DNA of 64,000 nucleotides, from assembly GCF_014898055.3 (NCBI RefSeq), contig NW_023601212.1, forward strand, positions 50,580,329-50,644,328. The letters are read 5' to 3'. Made by a program: the position numbers and the translations under genes. The notes beneath the pieces are model-generated. The model worked only from the letters and a program-made list of their open reading frames with translations. It searched no databases and had not been told where the DNA came from. How positions within the stretch are numbered: position 1 is the first letter of the stretch; the number at the start of each line of letters is the position of its first letter. Shown here piece by piece: positions 1 through 11,584 of this stretch. The DNA comes from Talpa occidentalis. Taxonomy: Eukaryota; Chordata; Mammalia; Eulipotyphla; Talpidae.

Positions 1-450
1 CCAAAATTTCAAGAAATAAAATTAATTCTAGGTCATTTTAATTTTAAAAACACTTGATTTATTGCCTTGAGAAAATCCTAAAGACATCATTACATCAGAC
101 AGTCAGAAAGTGCCACAACATTAAATATTCTGAAGCACTAATTTCAGGGATCCCCAAGGATTTTTTTCCCAATCCTTACCTTTGTATTCAGATTGTGTTT
201 CAATATCCATCTTTAAATGCAGCCCCAATGAATTTAAAACCACTAAAATATGAAACAAGAACTATCAGGAGTAGCCACAAAAAGCTGGAGGGAAGTGCAG
301 TTATGACAATGCTCTGAGTGGTTAGGTGATAGCCATTTAGCAATATGCAACCACCAAGAGAATAAACATAGCATCAATTGACTTTTCAGAAAAGTGCATG
401 AACCTCAAGTGTTGAAGATGTGTCTAGTTCTCTCAAAGTTTACATAGCAG

Positions 451-719
451 TGGCCTCCCTGGTGGCTCAGGCAGTTGAGCGCAGCGCTATGAGGCTGTCC
501 ACAGCCTCTGCAGTGCCAGGTCAGTCCCCGCCAGCTGCAGAGATACTCACATGGTGGGACAGACCTCTCCTGTCTCGCCTGCCGCTCCCCTCAGCAGTGT
601 GGTTCCGTCGGTTTGCCTGTTCTGTTCCCTATTCTTTCTCTGGTGAATCCTCTCACCCTCCTGCACATCTGAACTGTACTCCGGTTCTTGTAGAAATAAA
701 TATATCTTTTTTTTAAAAA
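451..719 (+). mobile_element. tRNA-derived SINE, T+ tail type
   Basis: Full-length copy running from the TGGCCTCCCTGGTGG head to an AAATAAATATATCTTTT tail. It is flanked by a 14-bp target-site duplication (TSD), AGTTTACATAGCAG, at 437-450 and 720-733. The B box is degraded (AGGTCAGTCCCCG), so the copy is old. Confidence 0.93.
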
Positions 720-758
720 AGTTTACATAGCAGACATCTGAGCTTTTCAAGGAGCACC

Positions 759-935
759 TGTAACAGTAATTCTCAAGTAATAGAGAGGTTCCAGGTTCCC
801 AGTCCCACCCAAGGAATGGGGTTGAGCGGGGAGGAAAAGCTAGAGAGGACTGGGAGAAGGGAGATCAAGAAGACCTGGAAGAGGCACGTGGGCGCAGAGA
901 CAGATGAAGAGGCTGCTTTTGCTTCTTGCCTTGAT
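759..935 (+). mobile_element. Truncated ERV LTR, family A (5' part)
   Basis: Begins TGTAACAG and follows the first about 175 bp of the LTRs at 2,693 and 28,687, sharing the landmarks GGTTCCAGGTTCCC, GGAAGAGGCACGTGG and CAGATGAAGAGGC. It then breaks off into L1-like sequence. The 3' two thirds are missing. Confidence 0.65.
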
Positions 936-1055
936 AATCCAGCGGCATTAATTACATTCACCATGTTGTGCAAACATTACCACTATCTGCTTCCAAAAGT
1001 TGTTTATTGCTCCAAACAGAAACCCTGTAACCATTAACTTCAGCCCTGGTAACTT

Positions 1056-1643
1056 CTTTTTTTTTTTTTAAATATTTATTCATTGGGCCTCCCCAGTGGC
1101 GCAGCGGTTGAGCGCTGGGTTGCGAAGCTGCCCGCGGCCTCTGCGGTGCCGGTTCGATCCCCGGCTGCTCCCCGGCCACCGGAGGAGGGTCCCGCATGGC
1201 GCGCAGACCTCTCCTGCCGCCCGCTGCTCCCCTCAGCAGTGTGCTTCGGTCCTTCTGCCTGCTCTGCTCCCCGCTCTGGCTCTGGGGAATTCTCTCACCC
1301 TCCCGCGCTTCTGACTGTACCCAGTGCATGTATAAACAAAACAAACAAATAAATAAATAAATAAAACATGCCTCTATAAAAAAAAAAAAATTTATTCATT
1401 TATACAAGAACTGGGGTACAATCAGAGGCGTGGGAGGGTAGGGGACTCACCAGAGACAGAGCGGGGAGCAGAACAGGCAGAAAGACCGAAGGCACTGCTG
1501 AGGGGAGCAGAAGGCGAGGCAGGAGAGGTCTGCCACGCCATGTGGGTTTCTCCCTGGTCAGCCAGGATTGAACCCACGCTGCAGAGGCTGCGGACAGCTT
1601 CACAGAATGGTGCTCAACCCGCTGCGCCACCGGGGAGGCCCCC
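1056..1643 (-). mobile_element. SINE, antisense, split by a second SINE
   Basis: The T-rich tail at 1,056-1,084 and the body at 1,386-1,643 belong to one minus-strand SINE. Its TSD GGTAACTTCT lies at 1,048-1,057 and 1,650-1,659. It is interrupted in its A-tail by the plus-strand SINE at 1,085. Confidence 0.9.
1085..1385 (+). mobile_element. Young-type SINE with the ACATGCCTCTA tail tag
   Basis: Inserted in the tail of the surrounding minus SINE; the TATTTATTCATT target is repeated on both sides with slight change. A box TGGCGCAGCGG and B box GGTTCGATCCC are both intact. The 3' end is an AAC/AAT-rich stretch followed by ACATGCCTCTAT and poly(A), without the TCTTT terminator of the older copies. 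Confidence 0.93.
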
Positions 1644-1830
1644 AACCATGGTAACTTCTAATCTCCTTGCTGTCTCTATGAATTTGCCTATTTTAGGTAC
1701 CTTATATAAGTAGAATCAGAACCTATTTGTCTTTGGCATCTGGTTTATTTCATTTAGCATGATCTCTTCAAACTCTATTCATGTTGTGGCATATTGGAAC
1801 GTCATTCCTTTTTATGCATTGTACCTTTAA

Positions 1831-2305
1831 TAATCAGGAAAGAGGAGCGAGAGTAGTAATTGTGGCTGTACTGAGACTGTTATTAAGGTTCACATGCTAG
1901 CGCTTGCCAAAGGGAGGAAGGGGGATGATAAATATACTGAACAGAAAGCTGAGTGTAGAAGTCAGATCTATGAGGCTAAGAAATCTGTGTGGAGCAGATA
2001 GGCATCGGATTTAGAGCTCGCTGGGCAAATCTTCATCTATGGGCGAGCAGAATATTTCCAGACTGATAAATGAATCAACAAAATTATTTCCTTCTTCTAA
2101 TGGGAAGGCTGATGGGAAACAGGTTTATTCAATAGTTCCATAACCCCGGGAGCATTACAAGGATGTGTCTACAGAGCATTATTGACTTAGAATAAAGAGC
2201 AAGAGTCTGAAAGAAACTTACAACAGTTGGTCCAGAAAGGGAAGAGAGAAGAGCCGAAGGACAGGATGAACCCAGGTGACAGAAGAAGAGGAAAATCCAG
2301 ACTCA
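1831..2305. other. Unassigned intergenic sequence
   Basis: No ORF, RNA gene or repeat family recognised here; ordinary AT-moderate sequence. Confidence 0.4.
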
Positions 2306-2321
2306 ATGAGTGAAGTAATTA

Positions 2322-2591
2322 TTTTTTTAAACATTTATTTATTCACTTACTCAAGAACCAGGGTATAGGCCAGATGCGTGGTAGGGTGAGAGGATTCACC
2401 AGAGACAGAGTGGGGAACAGAACAGGCAGACTGACAAAATACACTGCTGAGGGGAGCAGCAGGCAAGACAGGAGAGGTCTGCCGCACCATGTGGGACCCT
2501 CACCTGCCGACCGGGATCGAACAGGCGCTGCAGAGGCTGCGGACAGCTTCACAGCACAGCGCTCAACCACCTGCGCCACCAGGGGAGGCCC
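2322..2591 (-). mobile_element. SINE, antisense, full length
   Basis: Flanked by a perfect 16-bp TSD, ATGAGTGAAGTAATTA, at 2,306-2,321 and 2,592-2,607. The reverse of the tRNA-like head is at the right end (CCACCAGGGGAGGCCC). Confidence 0.95.
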
Positions 2592-2692
2592 ATGAGTGAA
2601 GTAATTAGAAGCCAATGTCAAGTAGATTCAATTTACACAAGCTTTGTGTATGCAAGGCCACTTCATTTAGAGCCAGGAGAGATAATAGGTAT

Positions 2693-3295
2693 TGTAACAG
2701 GGTGGTCCCCAGGAAAGGGGGAAGTTTCAGGTTTCCTACCTCACCCAAAAGGAAGGTGGAGCTGAGCAGAGAGAGAAGAAGCTGCAAAGGAGACTGAGGA
2801 AAGGAGACAGGATGGAGAGCCTGAAGGAGACCTGGAAGAGGCACATGGAGATGAGAGACACATGAAGAAACTATGCTTGCCTTTTGGTCATGAACTGGGG
2901 GAAACAGATGTGGGTGAGAGGCCTGCGGGGAGGATAACAATGGCAGTTTTTGTCTTGATTTTGAGTTTGCTCTTTTCCTCCCAGACTTGTCTGGTTGTTT
3001 CTGATCCTTTTCTATGGGTCCCTGCTGGAAGATGCTTTAGACTTGTGGCAGGCTTTGGGGCCTTGTTCTGGGCCAATCCTGCTTGAGTGGACTTTTACCC
3101 ATGAGGGGATGGGTAACTGTGGGTGCTTGATTTAGAAACTATATTCTTTGCATTTCCTGTATTGTTTACTAATTGTATTAAAGTTCCTTTTCATTAAAGT
3201 CTCATATGTTTTGTCTTGATGCGGCGGATGGCAGAATCTATTTAGAGCAGGCAGGTTTGCAGGGCCTGGGGTGCCCCGCTCCCTGCCCTGTAACT
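2693..3295 (+). mobile_element. Solo ERV LTR, family A
   Basis: Begins TGTAACAGGG and ends CCCTGTAACT (the other copies end in ACA). The termini form a 10-bp inverted repeat. The flanks carry a 4-bp TSD, GTAT, at 2,689-2,692 and 3,296-3,299. ATTAAAG near 3,178-3,200 is a plausible poly(A) signal. No internal retroviral sequence is attached, so this is a solo LTR. A 4-bp duplication is typical of class I (gamma-like) elements. Confidence 0.85.
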
Positions 3296-4302
3296 GTATG
3301 AATCCATGAGAAATAAGTACTTTAGAGCAAAAGGAGACAGAATATACAAGATCAAGTTACCCAAATATTTATGCCAGAAAGTTGGAACATCTATTATTCC
3401 TGTTTGCCCCCATGTTAGTACATTTGCTGCTAATTTCTAAAAGATATCAGCTTAACTATGGACCTAAATATTATGAATGTTTTTAATTCTTCCAGATAAA
3501 CATTATGAACATCCCCTCACTCAGATGATAAAATTGTTGATGGAGAAGTTAAGGTTCTCATTACACAGCATTCACCAGGAATGTTTTATAACATTTTGCC
3601 TTGTAGCAAATTGCTCATTATGCTTCTAAATCTATTAATTTATTTATTTTGCTGAATAAAGGAACCAAAGAAAATATAGAAGGTTATAGAAGATCTGGAT
3701 AACATTAACAAGCATAATCTAATAGATACATACAGAACATTACATATGACATTTATGAGCTATATGTTATTTTTCTAGCATGCAAAAATTCTCCATGTGT
3801 TGAGGCAAGAAGTCATGACACATTTTAAAGAAATTAAATCATATGTGATTGCACTAAAACTCAATAATAAAAAAAAAATTTAAAAATATACTTCTAAAAA
3901 AAATCCATGAATTTAAAAAGAAATTATTATGGAAAAAATTAACTACCATGATTCAAAACTTAGAAGAGGCTGCTAAGTACCCAAAGAAAAGTATACAGGT
4001 TTAAATGCATAAATTATACAATTTAAAATGCTGAAAATTTACAAGCTAAGCAGCAAGAAGTTGGAAATATTACAGAAGTAAAAACCCAAAGAAGAAAAAA
4101 TAATAAATTACCAAAAAATGATGAACTAGAAAACAAACATATAATAGAAAATAACAACAAAGCCAGATGAATCCTTGAAGAGCTTAAAAATTGATAAACC
4201 TCTTTCTACAAGAATTGAAAAAAGAAAGAACAAATAATTACAATCAGGATGAAAACAAGGACATAACCGCAGTTGCTACAGACATTAAAAAGATAATGAA
4301 GG

Positions 4303-4586
4303 GGGGCCTCTCTGGTGGCTCAGCGGTTGAGCTCTGGGTTGCGAAGCTGCCTGAAGCCTCCCTGGCACCGGTTCGATCCCCAGCTGCTCCCCGGCCACCA
4401 GAGGAGGGTCCCGCATGGCACGCAGACCTCTCCTGCCGCCCGCTGCTCCCCTCAGCAGTGTACTTCGGTCCTTCTGCCTGCTCTGCTCCCTGCTCTGGCT
4501 CTGGTGAATTCGCTCACCCTCCCATGCTTCTGACTGTACCCAGTACTTGTATAAATAAATAAATAAATCTTTAAAAAAAAAAAAAA
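4303..4586 (+). mobile_element. Young-type SINE, T+ tail
   Basis: TSD AGATAATGAAGG at 4,291-4,302 and 4,587-4,598. The tail AATAAATAAATAAATCTTTAAAA keeps both the AATAAA signals and the TCTTT terminator. It is inserted immediately 5' of an older SINE. Confidence 0.94.
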
Positions 4587-4598
4587 AGATAATGAAGG

Positions 4599-4845
4599 GG
4601 CTTCCCTGGTGGCACAAGGGCTAAGATGCCACCTATGAGGCTGTCTGCAGCCTTTGCAGCACAAGTTTGATCCCCGGCCAGCCAGGGAGCTACCCACATG
4701 GTGCAGCAGACCTCTCCTGACTCACCCACTGCTCTGCTCAACAGTGTACTTCAGTCAGTCCGCCTGTTCTGTTCCCCACTCTGTCTCTAGTGAATCCTCT
4801 CAACCCCCATATCTCTGCATAAATATATAGATCTTTAAAAATAAT
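4599..4845 (+). mobile_element. Older-subfamily SINE
   Basis: Starts GGCTTCCCTGGTGGCACAAGG and has the older body with GCCAGCCAGGGAGCTACCCACATGG. It ends ATATAGATCTTTAAAAA. It lies directly downstream of the younger copy. Confidence 0.9.
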
Positions 4846-5426
4846 ACTAAAAAAACTTTCATTTTGTGCAAGTACCTTTGCAGGACCTTTCTACTTGGGG
4901 TGCTACCTGATTCATAACTCTTTTGATAAAACCAATTAAATCTCTAAATCTACTCTGATAAATTTGGGGTTTGGGAGAGGTATATCAACATCATAGTGAT
5001 ATACCTCTTCATATCCAGCAGATGGCTAGAATTAAAAAGTATAGGCAGTAGCAAATGTTGGTGAGGATTTAAAGAAATTTGAACCCTTGTTATTGCTGGT
5101 GAGAATGTATAATTGTGCTGTCACTTTGGAAAACACTCTGGTAGTTCTTCTAAATGTTAGACAAAGTTATCACATCGCCCAGCAATTCTTCTCATAGATA
5201 TCCCAGAGAGAGAAAGATGTACTTCTACATGAAAACTTGTACATGAATGTTCATAGCAACCTTGTTTATAACAGCCGAGAAGTAGATATAAACCACATGT
5301 CCATCAACTGATGAATGATAACAAAATGTGGTACTTGCTAAACATGATACTTACTAAACATGATACTTACTAAAATGATATGCTGAAGAAAGAAGCCAAT
5401 CACAAAAGATGATATAATTATGATTC

Positions 5427-5863
5427 TGTTAGGGGAAAAGGATGTCCTGAGCTAATCCCAAACAGGCTTTTGTGGACCGCACCCCCACTTCAGACCAAAG
5501 CCATCAAGACATTGGGAAAGACAAATCCTGTCACCACCAAAGGGAAGGTGGCTGGGACCTGAGGGTGGAGTTAAACAGCCAGGTTGGGTATAAAAAACTA
5601 AACACGTGGGCCTTGGGGGCTCTCTCGCTCCCTCTCTCTTACCTCCTGGCTTCACGGTTCCTGGCTTGCGGCCAGCTCTCAGAGCGCCATTTGGGATTCC
5701 TGATCGGCAGATTGGGTAGGACACATTTAAAACTTTGTCTCCCATTTTTCTCCCTGACCTGTACATTTCCTCATTTGCCCTTCCTTGTAAATAAACCTTT
5801 TATTAACCTTTCGCGAGACCCAGAGTCAGGCACCCCGTTTTGTATCGGGACTGCCCTACAACA
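5427..5863 (+). mobile_element. Solo ERV LTR, family C
   Basis: 437 bp from TGTTAGGGG to CTACAACA with a perfect 4-bp TSD, ATTC, at 5,423-5,426 and 5,864-5,867. It is inserted in an L1. A TATA-like GTATAAAAAAC lies near 5,588 and an AATAAA signal near 5,790, in U3-R-U5 order. It shares most of its length with the copy at 32,814. Confidence 0.92.
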
Positions 5864-6010
5864 ATTCCATTCACATAAAAAATTCAGAGTAGGCAAATCT
5901 ATGGGACAGGAAGTAGATTTGAGGTTGCCAGAAACTGGGGGGTGAGAGGGTTGTTGCAGGAGAGTTGCTAGTGGCTAATAAGGAATGTGAATAAAATATT
6001 CTGGGAATGA

Positions 6011-7080
6011 CCCCTCCCTGTTCTAGCAGACAAGCAAGCAAAGCCATTTGCATACAGATGAAGTCTTTTGACACAGTTATGCAAAATCTACTGCTTACCG
6101 GTAAAAGCCAGTCTTTTCAAACCCCACTGATGACCAAGGAGCCTAGAAAGAACATTTAAACAATGGGTACCCAGGCTTTGCATCTCCACAGTGCATTCTT
6201 TAGAAAGCATGAGAGTAAATCCCAGCATTGTCTTCCTTTCCACACAGTTAGCATCAACATATCTTTAAGTGAAAAAAAACTTTGAACCAGAAGTCCCCTT
6301 GTCAAGGATAATTAAATTGTTAATGTCAACAATTCACTGTTCCTACCTATATAAACTAAATTGTGATTGTGGGCACAGTTTTCACAGAGTAAAACCTGTT
6401 GGACTGTTTCCAGGTTTGAATCCTCACTTTGATTGTCTCAGAAACTCTTTGTCTAACTAACTCTTTTTTATGAAGATGTGTCTTACAGTCTCATGTAGAA
6501 ATTCTCTCCTTTTTACCTTATTTTCTAAAATTCTTGCTTGGATTCTTTACTTTCCCATCTTTCAAATGATAGGCCAAGTTTTTCAGGAACTAACTTACTG
6601 ATTTAGTAAAAGATGGGGTAAGGCACACATAAGAACATAGAAAATCTAAGCTTTAACCAAGACAAGGCCACAGATGAGTCAAGAAATGGTGTATTAAATG
6701 TGAGATTCAAGTTTAGGTTCATGAAAAAGCAATATAAACTCACTGATCCTGGTCTAGGAATTAACACTTTCCTACACTTACAGCCTTGTAGTAGAAGAAA
6801 TAACTTAAAGAATATACTTTGTGGTTGTGTCATTGTTTTTCATTTAAATAGTTTTACATAGTAAAAGTTATACAAAAAATTTCAGTGGAATAAATTTTGT
6901 GAAATAAAGATTACCTGAATGTATAAATAATAAAAATTAATAAGATAACATTATGAATGACTGTGTCAAAAATTTGAAAATGTAGGTGAAATGGACAAAT
7001 TCATGAAGCATTTACAGAGGACTAAGACAGACAAGATTTAATAATATAACACTACTAGTTTACGAGGATTATTTCTCTAT
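6011..7080. other. Unassigned intergenic sequence
   Basis: AT-rich and without a recognised repeat or gene. The short open frames lack protein-like composition. Confidence 0.35.
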
Positions 7081-7091
7081 ATAACTCTTTA

Positions 7092-7360
7092 TTTTTTTAA
7101 AGATGTATTTATTTATGCATACAAGAACTGGGGTACAGGCCAGAGATGTGGAGAGTGAGAGGATTCACCAGAGACAGAGTGGGGAACAGAACAGGTGGAT
7201 CTACTGAAATCCACTGCTGTGGGGAGCAGCGGGCAAGTCAGGAGAGGTCTGCTGTGCCATGTAGTCTGGGACTACCTGGTCTGGGATCAAACTCGTGCTG
7301 CAGAGGCTGCAGATAGCTTCATAGGTTACATCTTAATCCCTTGCGCCACCAGGGAGGCCC
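7092..7360 (-). mobile_element. SINE, antisense
   Basis: 16-bp TSD TCTATATAACTCTTTA at 7,076-7,091 and 7,361-7,376. Older body type with the TATGCATAAATAAAT 3' end. Confidence 0.94.
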
Positions 7361-7548
7361 TCTATATAACTCTTTAAATATGCTGAGGCATATTAGCTAT
7401 GAAGCTTCATCAAAACCAGGAATACTTTATGTTTATAGGGGATGTCAGCTGGGATTATCCTGCCCATTGAAAAACAGATTAGGTCAACTCAAATAATCAC
7501 TGCACTAGTAGAAATTCTAGTATCTTCCTCGGGGTTCCTGGACATTTC

Positions 7549-8164
7549 TGTGGTAATTCCAAGGGAAAGGAGAGGATCCAGGTTCCCTGCCCCATTCAAG
7601 GAAAGGTGGAGCTGAGCAGGGAGGGGAAGTGAGGGAAGACAGGGAGGAGGAAGGAAAATCAAAAAGGATGCCCAAGGGAGGCACATGGAGCAGAGACATG
7701 TGAAGAAGCTGTGGTTGCTTTTCATTCTTGGCCTTGCACCAGGGACTTGGGGGACATGGAAGGAGACACTTGAGAGACCCATGGGGAAGGTTGACAATGG
7801 CAGCCTTTACCTTGACTTTTGTTTTGATTTTGCTTTTTTTTTCCTTCCAGACTTCCTGGCCCCTGCCGCCCTTTTCCTATGGGTCCCCACCAGAAGGTGA
7901 CTTTAGGCCCTGCTTTGGGTCAGCCCTCTATGGCTGGACGTTTACCCAGGAGGGGATGGATAACTTTGGGTGTTTCATTTGGAAACTATTGTATCTATTC
8001 TTTCCCTTCTCTTCTCTTTATTGAATACTAATGTATTAAAGTTCCTTTCCATTGAAGGTCTTATGCACTAGAGTACCTTTTGTCTTGATGTGGCAGATGG
8101 CAGAAACTCTGTAGAGCAGGCAGGTTTGGGGGTCCTGGGGTGCCCCTCACCCTGCCCTGTAACA
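7549..8164 (+). mobile_element. Solo ERV LTR, family A
   Basis: Collinear with the LTR at 2,693: GGTGGAGCTGAGCAGGGAG, GGAGGCACATGGAGCAG, TCCTATGGGTCCC, CTGCCCTGTAACA. The 5' border is diverged (TGTGGTAATTCC) and no TSD is visible, so the start is approximate. Confidence 0.8.
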
Positions 8165-9078
8165 GTCATATTTGTGTTGTCACCTGGTTCTCACAAAGTT
8201 GACCAAGGTTTAGTCAGGCTCCTCTGAGCCTGCTAATAGACTAGTTCTCATCCTTGGCACTAGAAGAAATGCAACTTTTTGTACAAGCAATTTCATTCCC
8301 CCCCATACTAAAGACTTGTGGAAACACTAGCATAGTTCCCAATAACTCATGGCTGTGTCCTTAGAATGATGGCCCCAGGTCCCTGAAGCTTCCACCTCAG
8401 AAAACACTATAGGGTCAAAAGAATTTTCTGTGTGTTCCGGTCAAAACCTGATAATGAGCTTATGACTGCCCTTTGCCTAGAACATTTACTTAAGAAAACT
8501 TGCAGTTGTAAATACAACTCAGAGTTGTATCTTCTACAACACAGACATGTCTTTCTCAAGCACCCAGGAGTCATTTCTTAAAACATAATAGTCAAGAATG
8601 ATGGACTCCTCTCTCCCCTTCTCTGTGCAAGGTGGTGACTTCTGCAAGCATCAGTCAGCAACCCCAGATGGCCTCATTGGGTTGACTAACCCCCCCAACA
8701 TTCTCTTCAGTATTTTTCCTTATACACCCCAGTATTTTAAAAGACTCCCACCTTTTGTTTGGCAGAGTCAAGTTCAGGTTAGTGAGTCTTTCCCTCTACT
8801 GCAGTAGTACCAAATAAAATCTATCTTAGGATTTTTAATATGTGTCCCGTGCAAAATGTTGCTTTTCTTTTTGGTTGGAATTTTTCCTTTTGGAAAATTC
8901 AGGTTATGGAAGCTGTCATTATCCCACTTTGCCGTTGGTGTTCATGCCACATTGAGCCTGTTGCAAAATCTGATGCCTTTCCTAAAAAACACAACTTGGG
9001 CAAATAATGAGTATAAACTGTCATTTGCTGAAACTTCTAGGAGGCAATGGGAGTATTTATCACAGAAAAATAATGCCT
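8165..9078. other. Unassigned intergenic sequence
   Basis: No family recognised with confidence; the open frames are short and patternless. Confidence 0.35.
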
Positions 9079-9095
9079 TAAAATAGGATATCAAA

Positions 9096-9360
9096 GGGCC
9101 TCCCTGGTGGCACAAGAGGTTAAGACATAGCACTGTGAAGCTATCCGCAGCCACTGCATCACAAGTTCAATCTCCTGGCCAGGGAGGTGACCCACATAGT
9201 GCAGCAGACCTTTCCTGACTCACCCGCTGCTCCCCTCAGCAGTGTACTTCAGTAAATCCGCCTTTTCTGTTCCCTACTCTGTCTATGGTGAATCCTCTCA
9301 CCCCCCAGACCTCTGGCCTGTACCCCAGTTCTTGTATGCATAAATAAATAAATCTTTAAA
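9096..9360 (+). mobile_element. Older-subfamily SINE
   Basis: GGGCCTCCCTGGTGGCACAAG head, T+ tail AAATAAATAAATCTTTAAA, near-perfect TSD AAAATAGGATATCA/AAAATAGGATAGCA. Confidence 0.93.
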
Positions 9361-9399
9361 AAAATAGGATAGCAGAGATTCTTTTAAGAAACCCTTTAC

Positions 9400-9720
9400 G
9401 GGCCTCCCCGGTGGCGCAGCGGTTGAGCGCTGGGTTGCGAAGCTGCCCGCGGCCTCAGCGGCGCCGGTTCAATCCCCGGCTGCTCCCCGGCCACCGGAGG
9501 AGGGTCCCACATGGTGCGCAGACCTCTCCTGCCGCCCGCTGCTCCCCTCAGCAGTGTACTTCGGTCCTTCTGCCTGCTCTGCTCCCTGCTCTGGCTCTGG
9601 TGAATTCTCTCACCCTCCCGCGCTTCTGACTGTACCCAGTGCATGTATAAACAAAGCAAGCAAACAAACAAATAAATAAATAAATAACATGCCTCTATTA
9701 AAAAAAAAAAAAAAAAAAAA
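9400..9720 (+). mobile_element. Young-type SINE with the ACATGCCTCTA tail tag
   Basis: 14-bp TSD AAGAAACCCTTTAC at 9,386-9,399 and 9,721-9,734, followed by a run of about 23 A. The tail carries AACAAACAAATAAAT repeats and then ACATGCCTCTATT. Confidence 0.95.
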
Positions 9721-9734
9721 AAGAAACCCTTTAC

Positions 9735-10670
9735 CTCTGTACTACATTGTTCAGCCATCCTCTCTCTTGCCTCAGCTTCTCCCTTCTCAACTTCTCTGAA
9801 CTCAGTTCCTTCTTGTGTGGAACAATACCCTGTCTCTTTTGTTCTCATGCCTCCATCTGAACATGCTGAGATTCTCACCCAAGCAGTCAGCTGAAGCATT
9901 TCCTAAAGTAAAACAATTCCCTCCATAGATAAATTTCAGGGCCATTTATAAAGATAATATTTTTTCACCTTGCAACACTCCATATAAATCTTCACATTTA
10001 TCTATTTGCATGTCGTTATTGAATCCCCATCTCCATGCTTATAAAAGAGCATTCCTATAGATGCCAACAAGCAAATAAATATTCTCTGTGTTATCAGAGA
10101 GGGAAAATCATCAGCAGAGAGTGAAGAGATTTTACTAAATTAATGACATTTACAAGTGACAATTAAAAAGTACATTACTTCACACATCAAAAAGCACTTA
10201 GATAGCTATTTATTTTGCTTCGTAAAATGCATTAAGATAAAAATCACTTAGCTATTTAACAGATTATGAGGCCATTAAATGAAAGGTTTTAGCACTATGC
10301 TGCGGCTGCTCAAAGCACAAAATTCTCAGCACACATCCAATGCTATTTCTTCTTTTCAAATAAATGTCAGCTCTGAAACAATCCATTTTCTCAGGTTTTT
10401 CCAAGAGTTATTTTTTATTCTAAAGCCTTCAATATTTTTCACTTCTTTTTCTCTTTTTCATCTTCTGTAGTCCATGTTGGACTACAGCTGGCTGAATATA
10501 ACAAAGTACAGATTGTTTACTTCACACCTAAGAGCACCCTCAGTGAAAAGGGCAGCTTGTTCTAACTGAGCAAATTAAACTACTCTAAGGTCAAATTATG
10601 ATGAGTCCAGAATAGCTAGATAATTACAGATCTGGGTCACTAGTCCATCTACTAAGAGCGTGCTGAATAA
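9735..10670. other. Unassigned AT-rich sequence
   Basis: No confident gene or repeat. The dyad TCTGTAGTCCATGTTGGACTACAG near 10,462 (a CTGTAGTCCA arm and its complement) is a short hairpin of unknown meaning. Confidence 0.35.
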
Positions 10671-10679
10671 TGAAATAAG

Positions 10680-10905
10680 AAACATTTATTAACTATTGTG
10701 TCTAGCCACTTTAGATCCATATTTTCCTTTAAGTCTTACTACCTGGCTGCAGGTGAGTACAGAGATACCTGTTTTATAGTTTAGGAAATGAAGCTGAAGG
10801 AAATTAAATAACTGTCCTTCACCCCAAAATTGAACAGCTGGATAAAGACAGAAAGTGATGTATACTCAACTTGTTTTCTGACTCAAAATCCTGTGCTCTT
10901 AAGAC
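10680..10905 (-). mobile_element. MIR, antisense
   Basis: Diverged reverse MIR. AACATTTATTAACTATTGTG, TTTAGGAAATGAAGCTGAAG and AATCCTGTGCTCTTAA match the antisense MIR landmarks in order. Confidence 0.6.
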
Positions 10906-11140
10906 AATCAAGATTTTCTCATGATCTACAGCTTTCCATTTTAATATATATATTTACACTCGGATATTTTCATCTGAAAATAGGAATTAAGGCAGCTTCC
11001 TTGTTGGTACTGTCCGTCAGCTGAGCAGATGTAAATTGAGGTAGTATTACATTACTTAAAAAAAAAAAGTGGCACTAGTTTAATTTTAATACTTCCAAGA
11101 AAAATTTAAATTATTTTTCAAAAAAAAAAAAAACCTTATT

Positions 11141-11450
11141 GGGCCTCCCCAGTGGCGCAGCGGTTGAGCGCTGGGTTGCGAAGCTGCCTGCAGCCTCTGC
11201 AGTGCTGGTTCGATCCCCTGCTGCTCCCCAGCCACCAGAGGAGGATCCTACATGGCGCGCAGGCCTCTCCTGCCGCCCGCTGCTCCCCTCAGCAGTGTAC
11301 TTCGGTCCTTCTGCCTGCTCTGCTCCCCGCTCTGGCTCTGGTGAATTCTCTCACCCTCCCGCGCTTCTGACTGTACCCAGTGCTTGTATAAACAAAACAA
11401 ACAAACAAATAAATAAATAAATAAAACATGCCTCTATAAAAAAAAAAAAG
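11141..11450 (+). mobile_element. Young-type SINE with the ACATGCCTCTA tail tag
   Basis: Inserted in an A-run with a TSD close to AAAAAAACCTTATT. Tail AACAAACAAACAAATAAAT, then ACATGCCTCTATAAA. Confidence 0.93.
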
Positions 11451-11584
11451 AAAAAAACTTATTTATGTTAAGTTGATGAGCTGTAGACATTTTTCTAGAC
11501 ACTATTTACTGAATCCTGGCACTTTCATTTCTCTCAAAACACACAAAAAATACACAAAATATGTTGAAACTCATTTTTAAGGTC

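Larger units (their letters stand above)
940..1830 (-). mobile_element. Old L1 3' fragment, antisense
   Basis: 950-1,055 and 1,650-1,830 read as the reverse complement of an L1M-type 3' end (GAATTTGCCTATTTTAGGTACC, TTTCATTTAGCATGATC, TTCATGTTGTGGCATATTGGAACG). Two nested SINEs occupy 1,056-1,643. Confidence 0.55.
3640..6010 (+). mobile_element. Ancient L1, fragmented by later insertions
   Basis: 3,640-4,290 resembles an ORF2 endonuclease-to-linker region (AATCTAATAGATACATACAGAAC). 5,030-5,426 and 5,868-6,010 resemble the ORF2 end and 3' UTR (GTGAGAATGTATAATTGTGC, CATGAATGTTCATAGCAACC, GGTTGCCAGAAACTGGGGGG). Two SINEs (4,303-4,850) and an LTR (5,427-5,863) are inserted. It has many stops and no coding capacity. 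Confidence 0.65.

Noticed and set aside
1085..1160. tRNA gene suggested by A and B boxes
   Set aside because: It is the head of a SINE. It does not fold as a complete tRNA cloverleaf with acceptor stem, and a SINE body follows.
5472..5945. 157-codon plus-strand frame
   Set aside because: It lies in the family C LTR and crosses its 3' border into L1. A related frame at 32,816-33,157 is likewise LTR sequence.
7685..8024. Plus-strand open frames with a hydrophobic stretch, as if a small membrane protein
   Set aside because: They lie in the family A LTR. The corresponding LTR at 2,693 gives different frames, so there is no conserved product.
9396..9899. 167-codon minus-strand frame
   Set aside because: It consists of the reverse of a SINE, its poly(A) tail and flanking DNA.
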